Source: Anaerosomatales bacterium
GTDB taxonomy: Bacteria; Actinomycetota; Coriobacteriia; Anaerosomatales; SLCP01
Direction of reading: 5' to 3'
Assembly: GCA_029210645.1 (NCBI GenBank)
Contig: JARGFT010000012.1
Span: forward strand, 1 to 44,849
DNA: 44,849 bases
Part shown: positions 1 through 8,621 of the stretch, in pieces
Layout of the letters: the number at the start of each line of letters is the position of its first letter
Position numbering within the stretch: the stretch's first letter is position 1
Notes under the pieces: model-generated
Databases searched by the model: none
Told to the model about the DNA's origin: nothing
Seen by the model: only the letters and a program-made list of their open reading frames with translations
Program-made: the position numbers and the translations under genes

Positions 1-221
1 GCGATGCTCGCAAGGAGCCCTCGCACCCAGAACCGCCCGAACAGACTCCAATCCGGAAGCGGGGTCTCCTTACCGTGCGCGGTGTTGCGGATGTAGTCGA
101 GGTAGTAGCCGGTCAGCGCGAAGCCCGTGAACGGAACGACGGCCCACACGCCGCCGAGCAGCGCTTTGGTCCCCCACGCCGGATCCTTGAACGGAGCACC
201 GAGGCCCCTGCCAACGTCCAT
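1..221 (-). CDS. DUF4013 family membrane protein, 5' part (runs off window)
   Basis: An open frame read on the minus strand starts at ATG 221-219 and stays open to base 1, giving about 73 residues of the N-terminus. A GGGAGG Shine-Dalgarno lies 7 nt upstream. The visible protein begins MDVGRGLGAPFKDPAWGTK and continues with a glycine-rich hydrophobic segment, then 'LTGYYLDYIRNTAHG' and 'LPDWSLFGRFWVRG'. The D-P-x-W-G-x-K, L-T-G-Y and L-P-x-W spacing is typical of DUF4013, a multi-pass membrane family of unknown function. The gene diverges from pgeF with a 76-bp gap. The C-terminal portion cannot be assessed. Confidence 0.75.
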   Translation of the reverse strand, partial: MDVGRGLGAPFKDPAWGTKALLGGVWAVVPFTGFALTGYYLDYIRNTAHGKETPLPDWSLFGRFWVRGLLASI

Positions 222-284
222 CTGTCGCCCTCCCGTTGTCATCGAGTCTGGTGAGACCGGACCCGTACCGCGGCCCACTGCGGG

Positions 285-300
285 TATCATTCCCTCAATG
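285..300 (+). promoter_or_regulatory. Candidate -10 box for a leaderless pgeF transcript
   Basis: TATCAT at 285-290 lies 7 nt before the ATG at 298, so initiation 7-8 nt downstream of the -10 would place the RNA 5' end on the start codon. No Shine-Dalgarno precedes this ATG, which fits a leaderless mRNA, common in actinobacteria. There is no convincing -35, so this is a weak call. Confidence 0.3.
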
Positions 301-1143
301 GTGGCAGAAGCAGACAAGAGGGAGCCGGATCCATTGCTCGAGCGTTTCGCGAGTCCGGGAGGAGTAACGGTCTGGACGGACCCGGGTCTTGCTGCGACCG
401 GCGTCGTGATCGCGTTCTCTGAACGCACCGGGGGCTGCAGCTCTCCGCCGTTCGACACGCTCAACCTGGCGACACACGTCGGCGACGATCCGAATGCTGT
501 GGACGCCAACAGGACGCGGCTCTTCGACTCCCTCGGCATCGCGAACCTGCGCAGAGACCTTGTCACCGCCGAGCAGGTTCACGGGGAGCGGGTCGCGATC
601 GTCACGAGTGCCGATGCCGGTGCCGGGGCGCTTACTGATGGCGCGCCGCCGATTCCGGCAACCGACGCGCTTCTTACTGATCGTGCCGGGCTTCCGCTCC
701 TCATGATGTATGCGGACTGCGTGCCTGTGATACTGGTCGCGACCCACCCGGGCAGAGCCGTGGGTGTCGTGCACGCGGGGTGGCGGGGAGCTCTGTCCAG
801 ACTTCCGGGTAAGGCCGCGCGACTCCTTGCGTCACACGCCGGATGCGAGGCATCCGATCTGCGCGCCTACATCGGGCCGCACATACGGGCGTGCTGTTAT
901 GAGGTCGGTGACGAGATTCTTTCGCATTTCTGTAACTCATTTGATACCATACGCGCGGTTGACGGGCGGCTCGATCTCACCGCTGCGGTCCGTGAGAGCC
1001 TCATCGAGTCCGGTGTGGGCGAGCAACGTACTGCGGAAGTGGGGGTGTGCACCCGTGAGCACGCTGACATGCTCTTCTCGTATCGTGCCGCTCCGGTGAC
1101 CGGACGACACGGTGCACTCGCGGTTATCGCAGAGGGCGAGTAG
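298..1143 (+). CDS. pgeF: Purine nucleoside phosphorylase / multicopper-like YfiH (PgeF, DUF152)
   Basis: A 281-residue cytoplasmic protein of the YfiH/DUF152 family, known for purine nucleoside phosphorylase/adenosine deaminase activity and for peptidoglycan-editing effects. Family hallmarks visible are 'SERTGGCSSPPFDTLNLATHVGD', 'QVHG', 'YADCVPV', 'GVVHAGWRG' and 'YIGPHIRACCYEVG', which carry the Cys and His metal ligands. I chose ATG 298 because the frame upstream (to 127) is low-complexity and antisense to the neighbouring gene, and because homologues begin near 'FASPGGVTVWTD'. In many Gram-positives this gene (ylmD) directly precedes yggS (ylmE). Here pstS starts on the base after its stop, so it is probably co-transcribed with the pst genes. 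Confidence 0.88.
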   Translation: MVAEADKREPDPLLERFASPGGVTVWTDPGLAATGVVIAFSERTGGCSSPPFDTLNLATHVGDDPNAVDANRTRLFDSLGIANLRRDLVTAEQVHGERVAIVTSADAGAGALTDGAPPIPATDALLTDRAGLPLLMMYADCVPVILVATHPGRAVGVVHAGWRGALSRLPGKAARLLASHAGCEASDLRAYIGPHIRACCYEVGDEILSHFCNSFDTIRAVDGRLDLTAAVRESLIESGVGEQRTAEVGVCTREHADMLFSYRAAPVTGRHGALAVIAEGE

Positions 1144-2022
1144 ATGACGAACCGGCTTTCCAGGCCGAACACGAACAGCCGGTCTTCACGCGCAGCCGTG
1201 CTCTTCCGGGCGGTGGGCTGCGCGCTGCTCGGGGCACTTCTTCTCGCGGGTACGGGGTGCGGCGGCGGCCGTTCGGCCGACACGGAGCTTGTCGTCACCG
1301 GTTCCACCACCATCCTGCCCATCGCCGAGATTGCCGGCGAGATGTATCACGGGCTGCACCCCGACCAGAAGGTGCTGGTATCGGGTCTGGGCTCTTCGGC
1401 AGGGATCGAGACCGTTTCGAGCGGGTCATCGGACATCGGGACGTCCTCGCGCGACCTGAAGCCTGCCGAAGAGGACCTCGGGCTGTTCGACACGCCTATC
1501 GCCTACGACGCGATCGCCGTGATCGTCAATCCCGACAATCCCGTCCGGGAGCTCACCAGCGAGCAGGTCCGTGCGATCTTCTCCGGCGAGATCGAGAACT
1601 GGTCGGAGCTCGGCGGGAACGACAAGGACATCGGTCTGGTGAATCGCGATGAAGCCTCCGGCACGCGCGAGGCGTTCCACAAGATCGTGATGGGAGACCA
1701 TCCCTTCGATCGGACAGCGGCGGTTCTTCCCGGGACGGGCCAGGTCCGCTCCGTGGTGTCGAACGCGCGCGGCGCGATCGGCTACATCTCGCTCGGCTTC
1801 GTCAACGATGAAGTCAAGGTCGTCGCCGTCGATGGCGTGGTTCCGACGAAGGAGACGGTCATCGCCGGCGAGTACCCGCTCCAGCGACTCCTCCACTTCT
1901 ACACGGTCGGAGAGCCGACAGGCCTGGCGCGCGACTACATACACTTCGTGCTTTCCGATGCCGTCCAACAGAGTGTCGTTCGCGATGCAGGATTCCTTCC
2001 CGTATCGCGCGAGGAGAACTAG
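1144..2022 (+). CDS. pstS: Phosphate ABC transporter substrate-binding lipoprotein PstS
   Basis: A 292-residue extracytoplasmic phosphate receptor for the PstSCAB importer. The N-terminus has a basic region (residues 1-22), a hydrophobic stretch, and a Cys at 39 in 'LLAGTGC', consistent with a lipoprotein although -3 is Gly rather than Leu. Phosphate-binding motifs are visible: GSTT at residues 53-56 and SGTRE at 172-176. The ATG immediately follows the pgeF stop codon. There is no intergenic promoter, so expression depends on readthrough from pgeF or on a promoter inside pgeF. It is followed directly by pstC. Confidence 0.95.
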   Translation: MTNRLSRPNTNSRSSRAAVLFRAVGCALLGALLLAGTGCGGGRSADTELVVTGSTTILPIAEIAGEMYHGLHPDQKVLVSGLGSSAGIETVSSGSSDIGTSSRDLKPAEEDLGLFDTPIAYDAIAVIVNPDNPVRELTSEQVRAIFSGEIENWSELGGNDKDIGLVNRDEASGTREAFHKIVMGDHPFDRTAAVLPGTGQVRSVVSNARGAIGYISLGFVNDEVKVVAVDGVVPTKETVIAGEYPLQRLLHFYTVGEPTGLARDYIHFVLSDAVQQSVVRDAGFLPVSREEN

Positions 2023-2946
2023 ATGCCGTCCCTGCCCTCGATGTCCTCGGAGAACAACAGTCTGAGGCTGGTGTCCCGCGCGACCCATCTTAAGGAGATT
2101 GCGCTCAAGAACCTCTTCCTGGTGTGTGCGTTCGTTGCCGTCGCAGGCGTGCTCCTGATCTTCGGGTTTGTCGGGTTTCGCGGATGGCCCGCCTTCGCGG
2201 AGGTGGGTCCGTGGTCCTTCCTGGCGGGCACCGAGTGGAGTCCGACCGACGGGGTCTACGGCATCCTGCCCCTGATCTGGGGCACGGTCGTGGTCATGCT
2301 CGGTGCGCTCGTCATCGGAACGCCGCTTGCCGTCGGCACCGCGGTGTTCCTCTCCGAGATCGCCACGCCGCGAGTCCGGGGTATCGTTCGTCCCGCCGTC
2401 GAACTGCTCGCCGGGATCCCTTCGGTCATCTACGGATTCTTCGGGCTGATCATCCTGCGGCCGATCATCGCAAACTTCACCGACGGCCTGGGTTTCGGGG
2501 CGGTCACGGCGTGGTTCATCCTCGCCATCATGATCGTTCCCACCATCGCGACGCTTTCCGAGGACGCGCTGCGCTCGATTCCCCCGGGCATCCGCGAGGC
2601 GAGTTACGCCATGGGCGCGACGACGTGGCAGACCATCTACAAGGTTCTCGTCCCGGCAGCGAAGATCGGGATCATCGACGCGATCATCCTCGGCATGGGC
2701 CGGGCCATCGGAGAGACGATGGCGGTCCTCATGGTCGTCGGTAACGCGCCGGTGTTTCCCGAGTCGATCGCCGCACCGATCGCCACGCTCACGACGCAGA
2801 TCGTCATGGACATGCCGTATGCGGCCGGAATGCACCGCACCGCACTCTTCGGCATGGCGATCGTGCTCTTCCTCGCGTCGATGGGCCTGGTAGCTCTCGT
2901 GCGCCTGATCTCCCGCTTCCAGACCTCGATCGAGGCCGGACGATGA
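2023..2946 (+). CDS. pstC: Phosphate ABC transporter permease PstC
   Basis: A 307-residue integral membrane permease with about six hydrophobic segments. The cytoplasmic EAA loop that docks onto PstB reads 'EASYAMGATTWQTIYKVLVP'. Other family stretches are 'GIPSVIYGFFGL' and 'GMGRAIGETMAVLM'. Translation starts at the ATG one base after the pstS stop, with GAGGAG inside the end of pstS as ribosome binding site. The stop overlaps the pstA start by four bases (ATGA), indicating coupled translation of the two permease subunits. Confidence 0.95.
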   Translation: MPSLPSMSSENNSLRLVSRATHLKEIALKNLFLVCAFVAVAGVLLIFGFVGFRGWPAFAEVGPWSFLAGTEWSPTDGVYGILPLIWGTVVVMLGALVIGTPLAVGTAVFLSEIATPRVRGIVRPAVELLAGIPSVIYGFFGLIILRPIIANFTDGLGFGAVTAWFILAIMIVPTIATLSEDALRSIPPGIREASYAMGATTWQTIYKVLVPAAKIGIIDAIILGMGRAIGETMAVLMVVGNAPVFPESIAAPIATLTTQIVMDMPYAAGMHRTALFGMAIVLFLASMGLVALVRLISRFQTSIEAGR

Positions 2947-3767
2947 ACAAGAACACCGCCAACGCGATCGCTCTTACCCTGCTGTGGATCTCCGCGATCG
3001 TCACGGTGGCGGTACTCGGCACGGTGATCATCTACGTCTTCGTGAACGGTATCGCTCAGCTTTCGCCCGAGTTCATCTTCACGTGGCCGGAGGGTGTGGC
3101 TGCCGAGGGTGGGATCTGGCCGACCATCGTCTCGACGCTCTACGTCACCGCACTGGCCATGATCATCGTCACGCCTATCGCGATCCTCGCAGCCGTCTAC
3201 CTTGCTGAGTACGCAGTCCAGGGGCGGCTGGTGAGCACGATCCGCTTTGCCGCGGACTCACTCGCGAGTGTGCCCTCCATCGTCATGGGGCTTTTCGGCC
3301 TGGCGCTCTTCGTTGAGGCTGCCGGGATCGGCTTCTCGATGCTCTCGGCCGCACTCGCGCTCTCCTTCCTGATGCTGCCCATCGTCATGCGCACCACCGA
3401 GGAGGCTATCCGCTCCGTTCCCAAATACATCCGGTGGGGCTCCTACGGCCTCGGTGCGACGAAGTGGCAGGTCGTGAGCCGCAGCGTGCTCCCCGCGTCG
3501 ATGCCGCGCATCGTCACCGGCATCATCCTGGCCACCGGGCGCGCCGTCGGTGAGACGGCCGTCGTCATCTACACGATGGGGCAGGCCATCAACCTTCCGA
3601 TAACGCCGTTCGACTCGGGCCGCCCGATGACGGTACATCTGTATCTGCTCGCGATGGAGGGCATCAACCTTCCCGCGGCGTACGGCACGGCACTGCTGCT
3701 CATGATCATGATCCTGGCCTTCAACCTCGGGGCGCGTTACTTCCTGCGCCGGAACCGGAAGGTGTGA
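2943..3767 (+). CDS. pstA: Phosphate ABC transporter permease PstA
   Basis: A 274-residue membrane permease, partner of PstC. It shows the equivalent EAA loop '[18 protein letters not shown]', the '[15 protein letters not shown]' stretch and '[17 protein letters not shown]'. Hydrophobic segments are spaced for six transmembrane helices. The ATG overlaps the pstC stop (ATGA). Length and order are normal for the family and nothing is degraded. Confidence 0.95.
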   Translation: MNKNTANAIALTLLWISAIVTVAVLGTVIIYVFVNGIAQLSPEFIFTWPEGVAAEGGIWPTIVSTLYVTALAMIIVTPIAILAAVYLAEYAVQGRLVSTIRFAADSLASVPSIVMGLFGLALFVEAAGIGFSMLSAALALSFLMLPIVMRTTEEAIRSVPKYIRWGSYGLGATKWQVVSRSVLPASMPRIVTGIILATGRAVGETAVVIYTMGQAINLPITPFDSGRPMTVHLYLLAMEGINLPAAYGTALLLMIMILAFNLGARYFLRRNRKV

Positions 3768-3772
3768 ACCTG

Positions 3773-4576
3773 ATGTCCTATCGCGCAACACCTGTCGCGG
3801 ATGACGCACCGGAGAAGATCACCGTCAAAGGACTCGACTTCTTCTACGGGGACTTCCACGCACTGACCGACATCAGCGTCGGCATCAAGGAGAAAGCGGT
3901 CACTGCCTTCATCGGCCCGTCGGGCTGTGGCAAGTCGACGTTCCTGCGATGCTTCAACCGGATGAACGACCTCATACCGGGCACGCGTGCCGAGGGCACG
4001 ATCACGCTCGACGGCCAGGACATCTACGCCACAGGGGTCGATCCGGTCGACCTGCGCCGCCGCATTGGCATGATCTTCCAGCAGCCGAACCCCTTCCCGA
4101 TGTCGATCTACGACAACGTCGCCTTCGGGCCGCGCCTCCAGGGCATCAAGAAGACCGAACTCGACGAGATCGTTCAGACCTCGCTGGAGCGCGCAAACCT
4201 CTGGAAAGAGACGAAGGACATCCTCGGGCGCAACGGGCTCGCGCTCTCAGGTGGTCAGCAGCAGCGTCTCTGCATCGCGCGCGTTCTCGCGGTCGAGCCC
4301 GAGGTCATGCTGATGGACGAGCCCTGTTCGGCGATCGACCCGACCTCGGTCCAGAAGATCGAGGACCTGATGGACGAGCTCAAGGACCGCATCACGATCA
4401 TCATCGTCACACACAACATGCAGCAGGCAGCACGCGTGAGCGACTTCACCGCATTCTTCTTGCAGGAGGTGGCTGGCGAGGCGGCGGTGCTCGTCGAATA
4501 CGACCGTACGCCCAACATCTTCACCTCTCCGAAGGACCGCCGTACCGAGGACTACATTACCGGTCGCTTTGGTTAA
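3773..4576 (+). CDS. pstB: Phosphate ABC transporter ATP-binding protein PstB
   Basis: A 267-residue ATPase that energises PstCA. From the chosen start, Walker A (GPSGCGKS) is at residues 48-55, the signature LSGGQQQ at 158-164 and Walker B (VMLMDEP) at 178-184, followed by the switch histidine in '[15 protein letters not shown]'. I prefer ATG 3773, which has GGAAGG 10 nt upstream. The GTG at 3764 would overlap the pstA stop but leaves that ribosome binding site only 1 nt away. The stop codon lies within a PHO-box-like sequence that precedes phoU. Confidence 0.95.
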   Translation: MSYRATPVADDAPEKITVKGLDFFYGDFHALTDISVGIKEKAVTAFIGPSGCGKSTFLRCFNRMNDLIPGTRAEGTITLDGQDIYATGVDPVDLRRRIGMIFQQPNPFPMSIYDNVAFGPRLQGIKKTELDEIVQTSLERANLWKETKDILGRNGLALSGGQQQRLCIARVLAVEPEVMLMDEPCSAIDPTSVQKIEDLMDELKDRITIIIVTHNMQQAARVSDFTAFFLQEVAGEAAVLVEYDRTPNIFTSPKDRRTEDYITGRFG

Positions 4577-4619
4577 ACATCGGTGAACTGCGGTTTTATG
4601 GGGGTTCGCACGGTATACT
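4571..4619 (+). promoter_or_regulatory. phoU promoter with PHO-box-like element
   Basis: TATACT at 4614-4619 is a good -10, about 40 nt before the phoU start. No strong -35 is present. Where an activator would sit, 4582-4588 reads GGTGAAC, the exact reverse complement of the actinobacterial PHO-box unit GTTCACC. Four bases further along the minus strand follows TTTAACC (5 of 7 matches), reproducing the 7+4 direct-repeat layout of PhoP sites. The element straddles the pstB stop codon. Regulation by PhoP is inference; no phoPR genes lie in the window. Confidence 0.4.
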
Positions 4620-4660
4620 CCAGGGGACCGAAGTAGATTCGAAGGAGCTGAAACGCAGCC

Positions 4661-5329
4661 ATGCGTGAGGGATTCAGACAGGAACTGAAGGAACTCAAGG
4701 CCGAGGTCCTTTCGATCGGCAGGGCCGTCACGGACGTTACCCGGGATGCCGTGACATCACTGGTCGAAGGTGACGTCGACCTCGCCGAGAAGGTGATCGC
4801 CGGCGATTCGGAGATCGATCGCCGCACACTCGGGGTCGAAGAGCACTCGCTGGAGGTCATCGCGACGCAGTTCCCGGTCGCGCGGGACCTGCGGCTGCTG
4901 CATTCGCTCACCTACATCGCGCTCCACCTCGAGCGCATGGCCGACCTCGGCGTCAATATCGCCCGCGCGGCGAAGCGCACCGCCGACCGCCGTGGCCCGC
5001 AGACGCTCTACGACCTCATCCAGGCGCAGGGCAACCTCGTCTATCGCGTGCTCGATGCGACGTGTGAGGCGCTCGAGAAGAACGACCTCGAACTCGCCCG
5101 CAAGCTCCAGGACCTCGACGAGCCGATCGACCACCTCTACAAGCAGTTCTTCCGCGAGCTTGCTCGCCTGCAGGACGAAGAGGACATCGAGTGGGCGTCG
5201 ATGATGGTGCTGGCGAGCCGGTACCTCGAGCGCATCGCGGACAACGCAGTGGACATCGGGGAGCGCATCGCCTACCTCGTCACGGGTGACTTCGATGCCC
5301 TTCACGACCTCGACCAGGAGACCGACTAG
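4661..5329 (+). CDS. phoU: Phosphate signalling complex protein PhoU
   Basis: A 222-residue all-helical cytoplasmic protein that links PstSCAB activity to the phosphate-sensing kinase. It consists of two repeated PhoU three-helix bundles. The metal-binding helices are recognisable as 'LERMADLGVNIAR' in the first half and 'LERIADNAVDIGERI' in the second. The length is typical. AAGGAG lies about 12 nt before the ATG. An 84-bp gap after pstB contains its own candidate promoter, so phoU may be expressed separately from the transporter. Confidence 0.93.
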   Translation: MREGFRQELKELKAEVLSIGRAVTDVTRDAVTSLVEGDVDLAEKVIAGDSEIDRRTLGVEEHSLEVIATQFPVARDLRLLHSLTYIALHLERMADLGVNIARAAKRTADRRGPQTLYDLIQAQGNLVYRVLDATCEALEKNDLELARKLQDLDEPIDHLYKQFFRELARLQDEEDIEWASMMVLASRYLERIADNAVDIGERIAYLVTGDFDALHDLDQETD

Positions 5330-5333
5330 ACAG

Positions 5334-6011
5334 ATGCCTTCGGTCGCAGTGCGATACGAGGCGGTCCGCAAACAGGTTGCGGACGCCGCTGACGCCTGCG
5401 GACGCGATCCGGCTGACGTCACCATCATCGCAGTGACCAAGACGGTCGGCGTTCCCGAGGTCACGGCAGCACTGGCCGCCGGCATCCGGGACTTCGGGGA
5501 GAACCGCGTCCAGGAGTTCCTCGGCAAGTACGGGCTCTTCCCCGAAGCCAGGTGGCACTTCATCGGAACGCTGCAGACCAACAAGGTCAAAGACGTCGTC
5601 GGCAGGGCGCACCTCATCCACTCGGTCGACTCTCTCAAGCTGCTGTCTCACATCGACCGGCGCGCAACCGAGAGAGGTGTAGTCCAGCCGGTCTTGCTCC
5701 AGGTCAACGTCTCGGGCGAGGGGTCCAAGCACGGATTGGCGATCCCTGATCTGCCCGAGGCGCTCGAAGAGGCCTCTCGCATGGACTCCGTCGAAGTCCG
5801 GGGGTTGATGACGATGGCTCCGCTCGCTCGTGCCGAGGACGTGAGATGGGTCTTCCGCGAGCTGCGCGAAGCACGCGATTCTCTACGCGCAACGTTGCCC
5901 GATAGGGTAGAGTTAGACGAGCTTTCGATGGGGATGTCGGGCGACTTCCGCGTGGCAGTCGAGGAGGGCGCTACCATCGTTCGCATCGGGCACGCTCTCT
6001 TTGGCAGATAG
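5334..6011 (+). CDS. yggS: PLP homeostasis protein YggS/YlmE (PROSC family)
   Basis: A 226-residue single-domain TIM-barrel protein that binds pyridoxal 5'-phosphate and helps control vitamin B6 and amino-acid pools. The PLP lysine is K36 in 'IIAVTKTVG'. Further family motifs are 'FGENRVQEF', 'WHFIGTLQTNK', 'LLQVNVSGEGSKHG', 'GLMTMAPL' and the C-terminal 'LSMGMSGDFRVAVEEGAT' with 'VRIGHALFG'. ATG 5334 is preferred over upstream starts that run inside phoU. It begins 4 nt after the phoU stop, and the gene is the first of the yggS-sepF-proC-yggT-divIVA run. Confidence 0.92.
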   Translation: MPSVAVRYEAVRKQVADAADACGRDPADVTIIAVTKTVGVPEVTAALAAGIRDFGENRVQEFLGKYGLFPEARWHFIGTLQTNKVKDVVGRAHLIHSVDSLKLLSHIDRRATERGVVQPVLLQVNVSGEGSKHGLAIPDLPEALEEASRMDSVEVRGLMTMAPLARAEDVRWVFRELREARDSLRATLPDRVELDELSMGMSGDFRVAVEEGATIVRIGHALFGR

Positions 6012-6031
6012 TCGCACGCGAGGAGGCTCAC

Positions 6032-6580
6032 GTGGGCCTGTTCCACAACATCAAGGTACGTCTCGGCCTTGCAGATGACTGGGACGACGAGTATTACGAC
6101 GATGACGACTACGAGGAGACGCCCGAGCCGAGCAGCAGCGACGGCTTCGTCGGCCGGCGCGTGACGTCGTACGACTCTCCGTACGCATCCGATACCCGGC
6201 ACGTACGCCGCCTCGGCCGAGATTCGGACGTGGACCGGTCGCGCGAACCGGCACCGCTCAGGTCGGTACCGGCGGGCAGCAACGTTGCGTCGATGACGCC
6301 GCAGGTGAAGATGCACATCACCGAGCCCAAGACGTTCACCGAGGCGCAGGCGATCGCTGACAGATTGAAAGCCGGCACACCGGTCATCATGAACCTCACG
6401 ATGACCCAGCCCGATCTCGCTAAACGTCTGATCGACTTCGCGAGCGGGCTGACCTACGGTGTCGACGGAGGCCTCCAGAAGGTCTCAGACAAGGTATTCA
6501 TGCTGACCCCCGCTAACGTCGACGTGTCCGCGGAGGACAGGCGTCGTCTGCGCGACACGGGTCTCTTCAACATGGAGTGA
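6032..6580 (+). CDS. sepF: Cell division protein SepF
   Basis: A 182-residue FtsZ-associated membrane anchor. The N-terminus 'MGLFHNIKVRLGL' can form the amphipathic membrane-binding helix. An acidic, disordered linker follows, rich in Asp and Tyr (about residues 17-90), and the SepF core occupies about residues 95-175, including 'ITEPKTFTEAQAIADRLKAG' and 'IDFASGLTYGVDG'. The start is a GTG with GAGGAGG 6 nt upstream. SepF is the usual FtsZ anchor in actinobacteria and Gram-positives. The stop overlaps the proC start region. Confidence 0.93.
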   Translation: MGLFHNIKVRLGLADDWDDEYYDDDDYEETPEPSSSDGFVGRRVTSYDSPYASDTRHVRRLGRDSDVDRSREPAPLRSVPAGSNVASMTPQVKMHITEPKTFTEAQAIADRLKAGTPVIMNLTMTQPDLAKRLIDFASGLTYGVDGGLQKVSDKVFMLTPANVDVSAEDRRRLRDTGLFNME

Positions 6581-6585
6581 CTGCA

Positions 6586-7410
6586 GTGACCATGGGGCAC
6601 CTGCGAATCGAAGGCACGCTCGCTATCATCGGCGGCGGGCGCATGGGCGAGGCCATCGCCGGCGGTTTGATAGCCGCAGGCGTGTTCGCGCCCGGATCGA
6701 TCGTGGTCGCCGAGCCGGTCGCCGAACGCCGGGCAGAGCTGGTGGCCGCTCACGGGGTGCGCTGCGTCGCTGACGCCGCACCGGCCGCCTACGAGGGGGA
6801 CATCGTCCTGCTGGCGGTCAAACCCCAGGTGATCGACGAGGTCGTGCTGTCTGTTGCGGGCGATCTCGGAGATGCGCTTGTGATCTCGATAGCCGCGGGC
6901 ATCTCCAGCGCCCGGCTCGAGTCGCACCTGCCGGCCGGCACGGCCGTCGTGCGGGTCATGCCCAACACCCCCGCACTGGTTCGCGAGGGGATGAGCGTCA
7001 TCAGCGGAGGCGGTGAGGCCACCGCCGAGCAGGTGGATCTGGTCCGCCGGCTCTTCGCTGCTCTCGGCAAGACCGTCGTGCTCGAGGAGCGCTATCAGGA
7101 CGCAGCCACCGCGATCTCCGGTTCGGGTCCGGCATATATCGCGCTCGTGGTGGACGCGCTCGCCCGCGCCGGCGTCAGGCATGGCCTCTCGCGTCAGATC
7201 GCAGAGGAACTCGCTCTACAGACCGTCGCCGGCACCGCGGCACTGATCGACCGCACGGGGCAGCACCCCGAGCAGGTCATCGACTCAGTCGCCAGTCCCG
7301 GCGGTACGACCATCGCCGCAATCGAGGCGCTCGAAGCGGGAGGGCTGCGTCCGGCGTTCGCCGCCGCTGTTGCCGCCGCAGTCGCGCGCGCTAAGGAGTT
7401 GGGTGCGTGA
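6586..7410 (+). CDS. proC: Pyrroline-5-carboxylate reductase ProC
   Basis: A 274-residue cytoplasmic enzyme that reduces 1-pyrroline-5-carboxylate to proline with NAD(P)H. The Rossmann motif is 'IIGGGRMGEAIAGG' near the N-terminus. The C-terminal signature contains 'SGSGPAYIALVVDAL' and 'VASPGGTTIAAIEALE'. Three starts are possible: GTG 6577 (GTGA overlap with sepF), GTG 6586 (GGAG 8 nt upstream, preferred) and ATG 6592. A proC in this position between sepF and yggT is common in related genomes. Confidence 0.93.
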   Translation: MTMGHLRIEGTLAIIGGGRMGEAIAGGLIAAGVFAPGSIVVAEPVAERRAELVAAHGVRCVADAAPAAYEGDIVLLAVKPQVIDEVVLSVAGDLGDALVISIAAGISSARLESHLPAGTAVVRVMPNTPALVREGMSVISGGGEATAEQVDLVRRLFAALGKTVVLEERYQDAATAISGSGPAYIALVVDALARAGVRHGLSRQIAEELALQTVAGTAALIDRTGQHPEQVIDSVASPGGTTIAAIEALEAGGLRPAFAAAVAAAVARAKELGA

Positions 7411-7685
7411 CGCTCATCTACGCCGTAAGCCGCCTGCTGGACTTCTACTCGCTCATCATCTTCATCTACGTCATCCTCTCGTGGTTCCCGGTTGGCCGAG
7501 GCGGCGTGGTCACCGACATCTACCGCGTCCTGGCGAGCGTGTGCGAACCCTACATCGGCATCTTCAGGCGTATCGTGCCATCCGTCGGAGGAGGCATCGA
7601 CTTCTCTCCGCTCGTCGCATTGCTCGTGCTACGCTATCTAATCCAGCCGGCGCTCATCGCTCTGGCCGGCATGGTCGCTGCCTGA
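7407..7685 (+). CDS. yggT: YggT family membrane protein (YlmG)
   Basis: A 92-residue small membrane protein with two hydrophobic helices (about residues 5-25 and 65-90). It carries the family pattern 'YVILSWFPV' after the first helix and 'DFSPLVALLVLRYL' before the second. It is thought to act in envelope or division processes as a partner of SepF and DivIVA; the molecular role is unsettled. It starts at GTG overlapping the proC stop (GTGA) and lies 26 nt before divIVA. Confidence 0.9.
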   Translation: MTLIYAVSRLLDFYSLIIFIYVILSWFPVGRGGVVTDIYRVLASVCEPYIGIFRRIVPSVGGGIDFSPLVALLVLRYLIQPALIALAGMVAA

Positions 7686-7711
7686 CAGGTCTGTAGGGGA
7701 GGATCGTCACC

Positions 7712-8611
7712 ATGAAGCTCACGCCGCTTGACATACACCACAAGGAGTTCCGCCGCTCGATCCGCGGTTACGACGACAAGGAGGTCGACGACTTCCTGGA
7801 CGCCGTGGCCGACGAGTTCGAGCGTCTCTTCAAGGAGAACATCGACCTCTCCGAGCGGATGGATGCCGCGAGCCAGCAGGTGCGCACGTACCAGGCGATG
7901 GAGACCACGCTCCACAACACCCTGCTCGCCGCTCAGCGCTCCGCCGAGGAGATCGTGGCCTCGGCCCGCGAGGAGTCCATATCGCTTCTGCGCGACGCAG
8001 AGATGAAGGCGAAGGAGGTCATCCACGACGCGCTGACCCAGAAGCAGAAGATGACGGGTGAGCTCGTCCGGGTGAAGCAGGCCGAGGAGGACTTCCGCGG
8101 AAGGTTCAAGCAGCTCCTCGAGCAGCACCTTGCCTCCGTGCGTGAGGTCACCCTACCCGAGGACGTGAACCTGCTTGTCGGCAACACCGACGAGGGGATC
8201 GTCGCGGACGTAGAGGTGGCGGCGGAGTCAGCTCTAGCCGCCCTCGAGCAGGTCGGGGCCGAGGCCGAGGCGGCCGCTGCCGCGCCGCCGTCGGACTTCC
8301 TTGTCCCCGCCGAGGGTCAGCAGCCCGGAGAGTTCGTTGCCGAGGAGGCCTCTCCCGCGTTTGGAGCAGACACTGAGGAACCGGTTGGAGACGAGGGGGC
8401 GACGCGGGCGATGCCTGCCGTCTCACAGGAGGAGCAGCCCGACGAGGAGCCACCGGCGGCCGGGTTCGTGACCAGCGTGACTCTCGGTGAGACCGAATCC
8501 CCCGAGCTTCCCGTCGACGTCGATCTGCAGGAGCCCCGGGAGTTCTCGGTGGGGGGGTATGGAGCGCTCGGAGAGCGCGAGGACGATATCGACATCGAGG
8601 AGATCGACTAG
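7712..8611 (+). CDS. divIVA: Cell division/polarity coiled-coil protein DivIVA
   Basis: A 299-residue membrane-curvature-sensing scaffold. The conserved N-terminal lipid-binding segment is intact: 'LTPLDIHHKEFRRSIRGYDD' then 'EVDDFLDAVADEFERL'. A long coiled coil follows to about residue 150 (heptads rich in Glu, Lys, Gln). The last 130 or so residues are acidic, Pro/Ala-rich and probably disordered, ending 'DIDIEEID'. The tail is longer than in Bacillus DivIVA, as in many actinobacteria. GGGAGG precedes the ATG. It closes the division-gene run. Confidence 0.92.
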   Translation: MKLTPLDIHHKEFRRSIRGYDDKEVDDFLDAVADEFERLFKENIDLSERMDAASQQVRTYQAMETTLHNTLLAAQRSAEEIVASAREESISLLRDAEMKAKEVIHDALTQKQKMTGELVRVKQAEEDFRGRFKQLLEQHLASVREVTLPEDVNLLVGNTDEGIVADVEVAAESALAALEQVGAEAEAAAAAPPSDFLVPAEGQQPGEFVAEEASPAFGADTEEPVGDEGATRAMPAVSQEEQPDEEPPAAGFVTSVTLGETESPELPVDVDLQEPREFSVGGYGALGEREDDIDIEEID

Positions 8612-8621
8612 GCGACCTGCC

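Noticed and set aside
4661-5329. Possible phosphate two-component genes near pst
   Set aside because: No histidine kinase or response regulator gene is present anywhere in the window; only phoU follows the transporter.
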